Assembly (NCBI GenBank): GCA_000818945.1
Contig: KN805406.1
Coordinates: forward strand, 186,001-250,000
Origin: Schizochytrium sp. CCTCC M209059
Lineage: Eukaryota; Sar; Bigyra; Thraustochytrida; Thraustochytriidae
Reading direction: 5' to 3'
Length of the DNA: 64,000 bases
Shown here: positions 51,813 to 63,700 of the stretch, piece by piece
Layout of the letters: every line of letters starts with the position of its first letter
Position numbering within the stretch: the first letter of the stretch is position 1
Made by a program: the position numbers and the translations under genes
Notes under the pieces: model-generated
Seen by the model: the letters and a program-made list of their open reading frames with translations, nothing else
Databases searched by the model: none
Told to the model about the DNA's origin: nothing

Positions 51813-53936
51813 CGCGCGCGCGCGCGCCGCGTCTCGTCGCCTCGCCTCGCCTCGCCTCGCGCGAGCGCTCTCAGGTGCGCGCGGAATCAAGAAAGCGTGA
51901 AAGACAGGAAAGACGCGCGCTCTCGCTTGCGCCCGGACCGCGCCGAGCTGGACCCCACTGCGCCCGCGAGCGAGGTCGCCCTACCTTCCGGCGCCCTTCT
52001 GCCTTGGCCTGCGCCTTTGTCTGCCTTTGCCGCGGCTGCTGCTCCGCGCCTCGTGCGAGCGGCGTGACGCTCTCGCCGCGGCGCGCTCTCGGATTTGGGG
52101 TTTTGCGTTTTCGGTGCTGGTGCCTGCGCGGCTCTTTCTTTTTCCCCTCTTCCCGCCCCCTTTGCTTTGCGTTTCTTTCGTTGTTGCTTGCGGACTTCTT
52201 TTTCTTCTTTAGCTATAACAACATGTAAGTGTCGTAATTTTTCCCTCACTTGCACTGTCCGTCAACCAGGTTCATTCCTTTCGCGGGAATTTTCTTCGAG
52301 GTTGCGCGCTCGCGAACAGCCTGCGAAGGCCGAGACAAGCTGTCTCCACGTTTCTCTCTCTCCATCACGCTCGCGCCCCGCCAAGAACCCTAACGAAGGT
52401 GAAGCGTTGCTTTCTTTTTTCTGCAAAGCACGGCGGCGGGGTGTATTTGGAAAGGAAGAAGGTGCTAGACTGGGGTGGGGCGCCGAGATTACGTTGCGAG
52501 GTTGGGAAGCAACGGCAGCTGATGACGTGCGGCAGCGGAGGCAGCAGCATCGATTCTAACTCTCTCTACACAAATTTTCGAATGTATCCGGATGCCTGCT
52601 AGCGTGTCGGCACAGACCATCAGGCGAGTGAGAGAGAATGAGACGAAGGAAGGTTTATATCTTTTAAAAAGGAGGAATGGAAGAAATCGAGGAACAGCCC
52701 AGGAAGACATTCGTCGTCGATATGTACGATTTTGCCGTCACAAAGTACAAAATAACGGAGTGCATGTGTATATTGCACCACAGCCTGGCACAGCGCAAGG
52801 ATGCATACCGCCCAGGTCAAGGATTCTTTCACCTTTTATAGATAGAGGCAGGCGACTTTTCGGAGCGTCAAATCGGGCGAATGATTCGGTCACGGCCGCG
52901 CCACAGTTGTATTCTTCATTACGCAGCCTGAAAAACAAGGGCGACGGACAGAAAGATCTCGTAGCTGCCATCAGTATACTTGTACGCAGACTTGTACATC
53001 GTGAACAGCAACCCTTCAAGCATCTCCTTCACCAGAGGTCCGTTCGGCGAGTTCCAGAATTGTTTGATTAAGGCGAAAAGCGATTTATGGTACTATGTAA
53101 GGCTTAAAAATCCGGTACGTCTAGCATAACATTAGTAGTGAACGAATTAAGGTGACTTATTTTTAAAAAGAAAAAATTAATCCGTTACAGCCATTTTTGC
53201 TGCCCCACGGGCGGGCGCGGCACGACTTCAACATGCGTGGGAACCCGATAACAATTGAATTATGTCCGGAATTGCGCACGAGCCTATCTTTCACGTGAAT
53301 AACGAACGTTATACCCTTTTATGAGAAAAAAGTATCTCGCAGCGTCTACATTGATAGAGAGATTATTTTTCCGTGAAGCGATGCGCGTCTTGAGCTACTC
53401 GTCTGCCTCGGGTACAGGCGTGCATTTAATATATCAACGAGACTGTGACAGAGCGAGGATGAATTTTACGCATTTTTTAAATTTATTGCTCTTTTTATGT
53501 TCAACACTATTCTGCTCTTGTCGAAGTAGAGACTCGCCATCATGATCGTGAACTTCATCTCACTTATCCAGCGTATGCGCTTCGTGCTCTTGAGCTCTCT
53601 AGGCTAACTATGCAATGATCTGTCTGTCTCTCTATTTTTCCCATGATGACTGTCCTGATCGAGTTAGTAGAGCCTACCCTCAAGACCGATTTTTGGCGAG
53701 ATTCTCACAATCATTCTTGCAAGACGTCATCGCCTAGCAAGCGTACCTTCTGGCCTACTCTCCCAGGCTGTGATCGTGAGCTTCGGCTTTTCAGAGCACG
53801 AACGCAAGAACAAGGTTCTGCGTGGGTCTACGTGGGTGGATCTCTGCAAGAACGGGGTGTGAGCGAAGCTGTCAGTGCCGCGAGCGCGGCAGTGCAGGAA
53901 AAGTAGAAGACAGCGAAAGCAGCGGTGGGCCGATCG
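51813..53936. promoter_or_regulatory. 2.1 kb divergent spacer with an AT-rich island
   Basis: It lies between the PKG-like gene (-) and pyroglutamyl peptidase (+). The first 350 bases are GC-rich, with a CTCGC repeat at 51837-51862, followed by TTCT-rich sequence near 52130-52210. From about 53070 to 53720 the base composition drops sharply to AT-rich (TTTTTAAAAAGAAAAAATTAA-type runs), unlike the rest of the window. A short minus-strand frame at 52919-53092 is described separately. No complete gene is supported. Confidence 0.55.
52919..53092 (-). pseudogene. Possible gene remnant or unannotated exon (57 codons)
   Basis: Between stop codons, the minus strand encodes a stretch of ordinary protein composition (LIKQFWNSPNGPLVKEML, then FTMYKSAYKYTDGSYEIFL). 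It is unlike the repetitive translations common in this window's spacers. There is no in-frame ATG before the internal Met, and the sequence upstream is stop-rich and AT-rich. I recognise no family. It could be a gene relic, a terminal exon, or chance. Confidence 0.25.
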
Positions 53937-54767
53937 ATGAGCAGCAACCTTCTACGTGGGGCCGATGGGAGCGGCCGTGGTGCTGAGAAGCCGGGGTCCA
54001 CGCCAGCGACACTTGTCATGACGGGCTTTGGCAAGTTTGCCGGCGTGCCAGAAAACCCAACGACGCAACTCGTGGCGGAACTGCAGCAACGAAGGCCAGA
54101 GCTATTGACACGCGTGCTGGAAACGAGCATGGTCGGCGTTCGTCAAGGACTTGACGAGCTTGACGCAAGTCTCGCAGCGCGTGACGTCTTGCCAGCTGAT
54201 GCTATTTGGGTCCATCTTGGTGTCTATTCGTCGTCGAAAACCTTTCGCCTCGAGCACAAGGCTTACAATGAGGCCGATTTTCGCGTGCCTGATGAACGTG
54301 GCGAAAGCCCATCACACGCCAAAATTATTCCTGATGGCGCGCCGAACCTCTCTTGCGGATTCGACCTTGACGCACTCTGCAGCGACGTGCGATCAGCCGT
54401 GGGAATTAAGGCACGAGTGAATGTTACTGACGACCCGGGCCGATTTGTTTGTAATTATGTGTACTATTCGAGTCTAGCGCGCCATGGACCTCATGTTCTC
54501 TTTGTGCATGTACCAAGTTTTGCGACTGCTCCGCCGGCCGTGCATCTCGAGGTCGTGGAAAGTATTCTCGATCATATAGCAAATTCACGGTTGCAGCACA
54601 TGTATTCTCTTCTCGGTACGGACGCCACAGCTCGCCTCGTTCTCGGAGATGACACTCCGCTTCAAGAACGTCGCGCCTGGGCAGAGGAAAATAAGGAGGA
54701 CTCCGAGCGTGTTCTTTGTACCTTTCAAGACGTCATTGAAGCGCGAACATCTAGTGCCGAAAGCTGA
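53937..54767 (+). CDS. PGPEP1: Pyroglutamyl-peptidase I, cysteine peptidase C15 (276 aa)
   Basis: The enzyme removes N-terminal pyroglutamate from peptides, in the cytosol in other eukaryotes. The fold starts with LVMTGFGKFAGVPENPT (about 26-42), the family's oxyanion-region signature. The three catalytic residues of the C15 family are all present: Glu106 in TFRLEHKAYN, Cys172 in GRFVCNYVYYSSL and His191 in LFVHVP. A 24-residue Gly/Ser-rich N-terminal extension and a C-terminal helix of about 60 residues go beyond the usual 210-220 residues. No signal peptide is visible. The first in-frame ATG is 53937. Confidence 0.92.
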   Translation: MSSNLLRGADGSGRGAEKPGSTPATLVMTGFGKFAGVPENPTTQLVAELQQRRPELLTRVLETSMVGVRQGLDELDASLAARDVLPADAIWVHLGVYSSSKTFRLEHKAYNEADFRVPDERGESPSHAKIIPDGAPNLSCGFDLDALCSDVRSAVGIKARVNVTDDPGRFVCNYVYYSSLARHGPHVLFVHVPSFATAPPAVHLEVVESILDHIANSRLQHMYSLLGTDATARLVLGDDTPLQERRAWAEENKEDSERVLCTFQDVIEARTSSAES

Positions 54768-55500
54768 TCTGCTTTGATCTCCTCAAACTATAGCCAAGCA
54801 TAGCTTGCGAATTTCCGAGAGCTTTTAATTCACTACAACCTGAGCATGATGAAGTCATCGATGCCTGAGAGTGTTTGATGATGTTTAGAAAAATGGCGTG
54901 ACTGAAGTACTCCAACTTGAAGCTTGTTGCCTTGAAACTATTTTTTCCGCACGGTTGCTTTAAGGTCGACTTGCTGGTGAAGAGCGCGCGCGAAGGGTCC
55001 GCCTGTACTTCTTCTCTGCAAGTCTTTTTTTTTTTTTTCTTGCTGAGCAGAACGAGGTGCTCCTCACGTGAACATTTTGGGCGACGTCGGAAATTAATGA
55101 TCTCTCTTAGTCTATGGTCAACGACATCGGCGGATCGAAGGGTGCTGTTTGGTGTCGCGCGCGAGTATTCATAATGTAGTCTTGCAGAGCTCGAACATGG
55201 AAAAAAAATCGTGTTGAACGCCAATCATGCCAAGAGAAGCATTAATCTCTTCTCTTGCTACCATGTGCAGGTCCAAACAAAGCGCATGCATGGCAAATTG
55301 TCGCGCAATGGTGTGCCGTGAATTCTGCAAAGGTTCGAGAAGAAAGTCCGCGGGAATAGTGTAGTACTCCGGAGAACGCTTTACCGAGCCGAGAGCTGCC
55401 GACACTGGCACGATTGCGAAACACCATGCTAACCAGGTGTCACTTTGAGCGCAATGGCAAATCTACAATTTTACGCGACAGAAAGCGGTGGCTTGAAAAA
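54768..55500. other. Convergent 3' spacer between PGPEP1 and the WD40 gene
   Basis: It holds the 3' ends of two convergent genes, a T-run of about 14 bases near 55023-55037, and a possible small minus-strand reading frame at 55169-55462 described separately. Confidence 0.5.
55169..55462 (-). other. Uncharacterised open frame (97 codons, no clear start)
   Basis: A minus-strand frame open from a TAG at 55463 to a TGA at 55169 encodes a non-repetitive sequence (RSPEYYTIPADFLLEPL, then IARQFAMHALCLDLHMVARE). Its composition is that of an ordinary soluble protein. There is no ATG near its start; the first in-frame ATG is well inside. It lies just 3' of the WD40 gene on the same strand but in another frame, so it could be a spliced terminal exon, a remnant, or chance. 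Confidence 0.25.
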
Positions 55501-56457
55501 CTATCGGCGTCCAAGGGCACTCGAGATGCGTCGGCTCAGACGCCTTGCCATGGATTCGCGCTTCTGTGCGGTCGCCGCCTCCGCGAGTCCGCCCGAAGCT
55601 GCCTCTGTACCATTCAGCACGAGTTTCGAGGCTCCTGACTGTGCGTCCCATACCCGCACACTGTTGTCTGAAGATCCGGTGACAACTTCCAATCCTCGGA
55701 GAGACACTGACCACACCATGTTCGAATGTCCCTTTAGCACATGCACTTTAGCACCGCTATGTGCATCCCAAATGATTGCCGTCTTGTCGAAAGACCCACT
55801 CACAATGTAGTCTCCCTGGAGCGCGACGGATCGAACCAGCTCGGTGTGTCCTTCAAGGACATTGACGAGCTCGAAAGATGGCACAGCGTAGACTCTAAGC
55901 TTGGTATCCTCGGCCCCGCTCACCATATACTGCGCGTTCATTGCCACCGAGTTGATCTCGCCTGTGGCCTCTGGGAGGACGTGAAGCTCCTTGCCACTGG
56001 TGCGATCGAAAACGCGTACGGTTTTGTCGTCCAAGCCAGCGACGATCAAGTCGTCCTGCGTGGCAAGCCCATTGACCGCCGCTCCAGCGTTGATCGTCCG
56101 AAGGCACTCGCCGCTCGCCTTGTCCCAGATACGAATGGTCTTGTCATCGGAGCCAGACAAGATTGTATCTCCGTCGAGGACAAGGCTCATGACATCGTCA
56201 GTATGGCCCTCGAAATGTTGGAGCTCGGTGTGAGACTGGAGGTCCACGAGAAAGAGGCCACCGCCAAAGGTCCCCACGGCGGCAAGATTGTCCTCCACGG
56301 CCACCGTCAGCGCCCACTGATTATTGGGCGTCTTCATCTCGAACACAAGGGCTCCATCTCTGCTCCACGCGCGCAGGGACGCGTCAAAGGAGCTCGCAGC
56401 CACGACGAGCTCCTCGGACTGTGCCACGCCCAGCACGATACCTCCAATGCGGACCAT
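55501..56457 (-). CDS. Seven-blade WD40-repeat protein (318 aa)
   Basis: Seven WD40 repeats fill residues 1-285, enough for one closed propeller. The last five are clear: GHTDDVMSLVLDGDTILSGS with IRIWD (about 80-120), DDKTVRVFD (about 148), INSVAMNAQYMVSGA (about 170), GHTELVRSVALQGDYIVSGS with IIWD (about 205-240) and GHSNMVWSVSLRGLEVVTGS with VRVWD (about 247-282). The first two are more divergent. A short Ala-rich and basic tail (RRLSRRISSALGRR) ends the protein. Such propellers are scaffolds. The repeats have the even spacing of TRAF7/POC1/F-box-type WD proteins, but no RING or F-box is present, so no function is assigned. The first in-frame ATG is 56457. Confidence 0.85.
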   Translation of the reverse strand: MVRIGGIVLGVAQSEELVVAASSFDASLRAWSRDGALVFEMKTPNNQWALTVAVEDNLAAVGTFGGGLFLVDLQSHTELQHFEGHTDDVMSLVLDGDTILSGSDDKTIRIWDKASGECLRTINAGAAVNGLATQDDLIVAGLDDKTVRVFDRTSGKELHVLPEATGEINSVAMNAQYMVSGAEDTKLRVYAVPSFELVNVLEGHTELVRSVALQGDYIVSGSFDKTAIIWDAHSGAKVHVLKGHSNMVWSVSLRGLEVVTGSSDNSVRVWDAQSGASKLVLNGTEAASGGLAEAATAQKRESMARRLSRRISSALGRR

Positions 56458-56943
56458 GGCCGACAAGGCGCCTGCCCGGACGGACCACACGAGCGCAGGC
56501 AACGCCGCAGTCCGCCAACCAGCCGATCAGCCGCCTGCTCGCCGTCCCCGCACGCCTCGGCGCGCGCTTCGTTGCTGCGAAGCGTCGTCTCCTCTCGTCT
56601 TGTGGCGTCTTGCGTCGTCTCGTTGCGAGTTTGCTTGCTTGCTTGCTTGCTTGCCGCTGCTCGTTGCCCCAAATCGACGACGAGTAAGAGTGTCTCGTCA
56701 AACCTGGGATCCCAGGCCGCCCTTGAACCGTGAATGGCGAACGAACCGGCACACGCAAGCACCTGCAGAAAGCACTCAACCCGGCGCTTCGTTCACCCTC
56801 GCGCTCTGCGCCGTCCCCGACGTCCACCCGAACCCGCGCGCCTCGGCCTCCTCAGCCGCCGCCGCTGCTGCACGCGCTGCGCCGTCCGCATACCTCGAAG
56901 GCGCCGGCCGGCCGGAAAACGTCTCGTCCGCTCGCGCAAAGGA

Positions 56944-57072
56944 AGGAGAAGGACAAGGACAAGGACAAGGACAAGGACAAGGAGAAGGAGAAGGACAAGG
57001 ACAAGGACAAGGACAAGGACAAGGACAAGGACAAGGAGAAGGAGAAGGAGAAGGACAAGGAGAAGGAGAAGG
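56944..57072. repeat. (GGACAA)n/(GGAGAA)n hexanucleotide array
   Basis: About 21 hexamers alternate in blocks of GGACAA and GGAGAA. All three forward frames stay open and read as Lys-Asp/Lys-Glu, Arg-Thr/Arg-Arg or Gly-Gln/Gly-Glu dipeptides, so openness says nothing about coding. Confidence 0.95.
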
Positions 57073-57439
57073 CGCGGCGCGCGCCGCACGCGCCGGCCTG
57101 GAAGCAGAGAGAGGCAGGGAGGAGACGGGGCCGAGAGCGGCGAGCGCGACGAGGTCGCCGCGGGGATCGACCGGGCCGCACGCCTCGCGCCGCCTCGCCT
57201 CGCCGCGCCGCGCGCAGCTGCTCCTGGAGAGGGGCACGGGCGCTTGTCTGTACTCGCGCGAGCGGAGCCGGGGACGGCCGGGCCCGCGGCGCGCCGGGAA
57301 GCAGCCCAGCCCGCCGGCCAGCCCGCCCGAGCAGAGTGTGCGCGGTGTGTGCGGTGCGGTGGGTGTGCGCAGGACTATGCGCCCCGCGGCGACCTCTCAC
57401 CACTTTTCGCGCTCGAGACGTTCGTCGCGCGTAAGCAAG

Positions 57440-57610
57440 CTGATCGCCTGAGCTTGCGCGTGAGCTTGCGCTTTGAACGTGACTCTTGCGCGTGAACGTG
57501 GCGCTTGCGCGTGAGCTTGCGCTTTAAACGGGACTCTCGAGCGTGAACCTGGCGCTTGAGCTTGAGCTTGCGCTTGAACATGACTCTTGAGCGCGAAGTT
57601 GACTCCTGAG
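57440..57610. repeat. 51-bp minisatellite, about three degenerate copies
   Basis: Units begin CGCTTGCGCGTGAGCTTGCG, pass through GAACxTGACTC and end in a GTGAACxTGG-like segment; copies start near 57449, 57500 and 57551, and a partial fourth follows. Each unit is itself built from TTGAGC and TTGCGC hexamers. The unit length keeps reading frames open as 17-residue repeats on the minus strand. Confidence 0.75.
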
Positions 57611-57788
57611 CTTGCTTGAGCTTGAACTCGAGCTTGTGGCGTGCGGTGTAGAACCGTCACGTCGGCGGAGGAGGTAAAAACAAAACAAAACGCAAGAACT
57701 TGGCGGGATTCGTAAAAGTGAAAATCGGGCTAGCTGGGCTTCTGAGGGTGGTGCCCTTGGACGTGCACGCAAAATTTTTAGAATCATT

Positions 57789-60700
57789 TTAAACCCAAGA
57801 GGCCCATCCGGGGAACATGTGCGCGAGATTCTCAGGATCCCGGGCCTGCTGGATGAGACGTCGCACGTGGCCCTTCACGTTAAGGTTCTCGCCGCCCGTG
57901 TCCTCGCGCCCGTGAAGTTTCTCACGGATACGAGCCAGCACGTTCTCCGCAACCTCGTTCTTTCTCTTGGCCCGGGACTCGCTCGTCTCGTCGTCGGCAG
58001 CCGGGGCTCGCGTCTCTGCTTCGTCCTCGCCGTCCGGCCCTTTTTTGGTGCGCACCGTCCAGTTGTAAATGGGGTCGTGCACGAGAACATCGGAAATTGT
58101 CGTAATGAGTTCATGATTGTCTCGCAAAATCCCCATGGTCCGTTCACATGTTTTCTCAAAGGTACCCGCGGTCGACCTCGCTGGCATGCCGTCAACGAGA
58201 TCTCGCGTGAGGCGAAAGGGCACGCGCTCGGGCGTTGCCAAGGTCTTGCCAAACTCAAAGAGCACACCAAAGTCAATATGAACCAACTCCGCAGTGGTCT
58301 CGTCAATAAGAATATTTTGCAAATGGCGGTCGCCAACTCCGAAAATATGGCCCACCATACTGTTGACCGCGACAGACTGCGTGTACTCTCTACGACGCAA
58401 GTACCACTCAGGCGGCGACGGGAACTTTTCAAGAAAAAAGTACCGCATCACAGGTTTGAAATGCGCACACACATTTGCGTAGGCGCCTTGCACGCTCAGT
58501 CGCGTACTGTCTGTGTGGCTTGAACGTCGCGATGATCCCGAAGAGGTCTGCCCCCCGCGTGACTTGGCCGCGCGTGCGCCAGAATGGGCGTCGAGCATCC
58601 GTCGCATGCACAAGAGATGTGACCAGTCATGGTGCTCCGCATATCGATGATGTGCGCTTCTATCTTCTCCCGCGGACCGCGTCTGCGTACTCACGAGGTA
58701 CGAGGCGAGCGGCAAAGTGTTTTCCACCCACTCGATAAGACCAGCCACGGGCGTGAGTGGGACAACCTTGTAAGTGCGAATGCTCAGCCGCGCCTCGCGC
58801 AAAAGGTGCTGGACCAAGCCGAATAATTGCTCCACCACAGCATCTTGGCGAAGATCATCCGTTCCCTTAAGAAGTATGCGCCGCTTCACACCACTCGTCA
58901 TTTTGAGCGTTACAATCTTGGGTGCGTTGATGCCCGAATCGGTGATGCGAAAGGTTTCCTCGATATCTTCGACGACCTCGTGCGGACCAAGCAAGGGAAC
59001 ACGATTGCCATTTTTTTGGTAGGCGGTAAAATAGTGGACGAATTTGGCGCATTCCGTCGTGCGTTGAACACGCGTTCGTTCCTGGTGTTTACGACCCGAA
59101 GGCTCCGAATGGTACGCAAGCTCTGTGAGCGCAGAGAGCAAGCAGTCGAGCGCTTGTACCTCGGGAAAATTATGCTTGACCCTTTTGGCAATGCTTTTCG
59201 CGGCGTTCAGCTTTGGTTGATCTCTCGTGGCGAATTTTCGCAAACGCTGCGCGTCCGGAATGTAGTCTCCCTTTGCAAGAGCAAAAATATGAGGATACGT
59301 CTCGTACGGCTGCTCGCGCGCAAGCTTGACCAAAAATTCGTTCAGGCTGTCGTCAAAGCCCACTCGAGAGGCAATCTGGTACGACAAGGGCAAGAGACGC
59401 GACGTGGGGACTTGCATGGCCTCCTTTGCCACGGATTCATCACCTAAATGGTCGAACCAGAGTCCCAACAATCGAAACACAAAGCTCAATGGCGTCTCTG
59501 CGCTTAGCACGATGGCCTGACGTAACTGTTCTGCGAGTTGCTTGCGATAAGTGAGCACGAGTTTTTCTTCACGTCTGCGCTCGTTGGCCGGCTCCACGAC
59601 CTTGACGAGCTGTGCCACGAGGCGTTTCAAATCGGTCTTGTCGCTTTTGCCCGAAGCGCGAAGCTCCTCGCGCGCTTTTTTGAGCTGATCCTCCAATTTA
59701 GTTTGCGAAGCTGCTTTGCGTGCCCACTCGGGAGACTCCACACGGGCGTGGAGCGTGCGATACAATAGATCCAAGTATCGCGCAAGCGCCGATCGGCACG
59801 CAGCTTCTTGTTCCTTAGACGCGGCCCGTTGGGCCAAAGTGGCCGCTGTCTCAAATCCAGAGCGGATTTCGGCACTTGGTGCCAATGATAGATCTGCATT
59901 CCAACGTGATCCTTGCAGCATCACCTTTGATATGACGAGAATAGGACACGGCTTCTTTCTCTGCTCCGTAGAAATCACTTGCCGACACACATCGAGGGCA
60001 GCCACGGCTTCGCCAAGATCCCACATCACGCAGGCGCGCTCCATTGCAAACTCGGCAGAATTGGCGGCTCTATTCCCGTGCATTAGCAGCATGTTCCGAG
60101 CAACCTCTGGCTTATTTTGTTTGCGAGCAAAGGACGACGCTGCTACCACATGTAGCTCCGTATTAACTTCGTTCGCAACCAGAACCGACGTACGAAGCGC
60201 CATGAGCGGTTCGCCATGCTCGAAGCGCAAGCGACGGAACCTCGCGAGCTGACGATCCCACATTGCAATCGTCTCATCGAGGTCCTTCTTTTCCGCGCAT
60301 CGATACGCTTGGCCAAGCTCGCGAATCTGTTGCAAGGCTTGCAAACTCTCGTATATGCCTCGCGAGCACTCCGCGGACTGCATGCTTGCTGCCATGCGTT
60401 GCATCGCCTCTCTGCTTCCATGCTTGAGAACGCGCGAGAGCTGAGCGGCTGACCTGCTGCGCATCGCGCGAAGCGCCTCGCTAAAAACAACGTCGAGAGA
60501 TTTCCAGTCGACGGTATTGTCCAAACTTGCTCTCGTTCGGCTCATGCGCCACTCCGACTCAGCTGGGTTTGGGTTCACCATGTCCAGCAAGTGAAAGAGG
60601 CCTAGACTGCGCAGTGCCCCAGCGAGAATTTCACGTTCCCCTCGCACACTCTGATCAAAATGCGAAGCCTCTGTGGGCAATGCCTGGGCGGAAGTGTCGC

Positions 60701-63700
60701 TATTGAAAGTAGACGACGAGTCCCACTGTCGGCCCCATGCCAGAGACGAGCCGTGCACGCCCAGCGAGCCCTGGCCCCGTCCATCGCCTCGAGCCAGAGC
60801 GCCATCCGCTCCGACGAGTGCCGTCAGCCAATTTCGTTTGGCAAAATGTAGCTTAGTGAGCGCATCAGAAAAGCCGACGCCGTCGAGGTCTTCGACGGAC
60901 CCAAGCTTTTCATAAGACTCAAACATGAGGTCTGCCCGCAAAGTAGGACTGCATTTCTTGCTATCGGTAAAGTGTTCGAGGTATAAAAGGGCCAAACTTG
61001 GCAGCTCGCAGCGTAGCGCAGCACGGGCAATTACAATGGGGTCCAACTGAGCGGCAAGAGGATCTCGGAGGGCTTGTTCTCGGCCCAAGCCGTCTTGCAC
61101 GAAGCGACGACGAGCAAATGTCAGACACTCGAGAATTACGCGAAGCTTGTCGACAGAGGCAGACGCGGTACGCGGGTTTCCTAGCGTTTCCAGGCATTCT
61201 CCAAACACTTTGGCCAGATCGCCTATTATCTCAGAGTCTCCACTTTCTACAATCTTACTCACGACACGAGGCAGCACAAGTTGTGCAAATCGAGCGTCTA
61301 CAGCTGCGAGCGCTCGGCAATATTGCAATGGCTCTGTGTGCGAAGCCCAGCGGTTGTTGCACATTGCAAAAGCGAGTCTGCGCACCCACGCGTCGAATGG
61401 CGATGCAAAGGCCTTCCAGAGGCAACCATGCACCTGGAATGTTGTATCGCTCGACGACAATTGCTTTTCTTGCGGAAAACCAGCAAACAGACGATCCACA
61501 GTGCGGCGTGTCAGTACAGTCGCAAGATGAGAATCGAGGTGCAATTGCTCCTCCAAACGAATTTCTCGGTAAGCACTTGAAAGCTCTGTAAAGCGCTTGA
61601 GCAAATTTGCATCTACTTCTGCCTCGACATCTACATCGTTGAGCCCGCCTCCATTTCCGAGACATCGAAGCGCCTGAAGAGCTGCTGCAGAGATGGGCAC
61701 GTCAGGGGACCGTACAGCGCAGACAAGGTATGAAACAAGCTCGTGAACGCCGTCATGACGAGCCATGCTCTGCCCTTTTCGCTCAACGCCAACACGGAAC
61801 AAGTCTGTCACGGATTTGTCGATGCAACCAACAGCCCCGAGGCATTCCGCAGCCTTTTCTCGGACTTGGATGGGCACATCTTCGTGGAGAAGTGACCCCA
61901 AAATAAGCGTTGCAGGTCCTAGCATAGGATCCTTCAGCATACGCTCAGTGTCCTCCACGTACGCGTCAATTCCCTGTAGAGCGAAGAGACATGCTGGCGT
62001 GTACACGATCGGGTTCATATGCAAAAGCAAAAGAAGACCAGCGTCTTCCTTGAACGCTTCGACAAGGCACGCAAGCGGACTTGTGACTTCATGTTTCCCC
62101 GGTTGCAATGGCGTCATGGTAGCCCTGGCGCCTGGGTGCAGTCGAAGCACCATGTGCACGCTGGGCACCTTTGCAACAAGATCTTCTTTCCAATGCTTGA
62201 GAAGCTTCTCAAGTCTGCGCTTTCGTTGCTTGTGCGAGTCGTGACATGCGAGTCGCAGGTCTCGTAGCGTCGCAAGCACTGCCAGGACGTGTCTGGCCAT
62301 CGTGCTTTCGCACGACTTTGCAGCCATGCCCGCCTCAGTGAGTGTGGACAGACATATCAGCCCATCGTCCAACAATGGCGACGCCGCTTCTTCAAAAGAT
62401 TTACAGTCCTCGTTTGCATGCGCGCGACGCAAAACGAAAAGAACAAGGTCGAGGCTGGTGGCGAGTGCAAGGGGTTGGTCTGCAAATACCTCTGCGGACT
62501 TGAACCAATCGAGCATAACCAAGAGTGCTGGCAGTGTATCGCTCATGCTCAGTTGCACGCGTGCGTTCAGGTGAACCACAAGTTCCGTGACATTTGCGTG
62601 CCGCTGCAGAAAGGACTGGCCAAAGTTACGTTCCGAAAACTCGACAATGTCGTTGGCGCAAAGGTTTCGAAAAGGACCAAAAGCTCCTCCGGGCATTGTA
62701 ATCGTGTCGAGCGCGTAGCGCAAAGCCCTGGTCTGGTTTGGAATCAAATTGATGTCTTGGTCTCTTTCAAAATTCCACTTTTCCTTGAACGCTTTCCAAA
62801 GAGCAGCACCGGGTAATACTCCAAGGTAGCCAAAAATTTCCCATTTCAGTTCCTCCATGACTGCAGACACTTGATGCATGCGCGCATCGAGGCAATACGT
62901 TTTCTTGATGCGGTCTGTGAGGTCTTGTCCGGCCTCAATTCCACGATAAAGCAAGAGACCGACATAGACTCGCGGGATTGCAACCAAATGAAAGTTCCCG
63001 GCCTTTTTCTTGTCAATGTCGTCAAAGAGAAAGCAAGGAAACCGATGCAGTGGATCTGTGGCCGCCCACTGGGCGTATCGGACCCAGTTCATGAGAAGAA
63101 AATCACTGTGCGCGAGGAACATGTGCGGACAGGCATGCGCAAGGCTTATGCGTTTCATGAGCGTTTGCAAGAGACAGCGACGTAACTCAAGGCATTCGGT
63201 CCGATGTCCGGTTGCAGATTTGTCGCCGGTATTTGCGGCCGCGAAAATAACTAAACGAAAGACAACCGGACGCAAGAGCACAGGGCTGGAGCACGCCAGG
63301 ACGGCTAATAGACTCCAGTTGACGAAGACCATCTCGTCGGCCCAGAGGTGTTCGTAGGAAAACTGAATTCGCTGAAAATAGACTCGCCGTTCCGTTTGCT
63401 CTTCGCGGGCTTGAACCAAGACGTTAGGATCAAGGGCCATGACCGAGCGTGGTGCCGTCTCTTCTTCGTTTTCGTCTTCTTCATCATCCACAAGCCATTG
63501 CTCGTTTTCGTCGGATTCGGGAACGGCGCCTAAATCGACCATTGCCAAGCTAGCGCGCAAACCGCGCAAGGTCTCGCTCTTCGCTGGAAAGATTGAAATA
63601 AACCGGGTGAGCACATTGAGCGGAGACTTGCGCTTGAGACGACTAAGAAGTGGAGCAGCACACTCGGTCGCTCGAGCGCGCAAGTTGAAGCTGGTGGTGT

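Larger units (their letters stand above)
56458..57788. promoter_or_regulatory. Repeat-rich spacer upstream of the WD40 gene, 3' of ATM
   Basis: It contains the WD40 gene promoter, a (TTGC)n run at 56636-56655, a GGACAA/GGAGAA hexamer array, a very GC-rich block (57070-57400) and a 51-bp minisatellite just before the ATM stop codon. Long open frames here (over 230 codons in two forward frames) consist of the repeat translations and Arg/Pro/Ala-rich GC sequence, so I do not call a gene. Confidence 0.55.

Noticed and set aside
52592..53071. 159-codon plus-strand frame starting with ATG
   Set aside because: Composition is basic and irregular, there is no recognisable motif, and it runs over a minus-strand segment that looks more protein-like. 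It is not strong enough to call.
56730..57434. Lys-Asp/Lys-Glu-rich protein from the hexamer array
   Set aside because: All three frames are open through the array and the flanks are Arg/Pro-rich GC sequence. Nothing selects one frame as coding.
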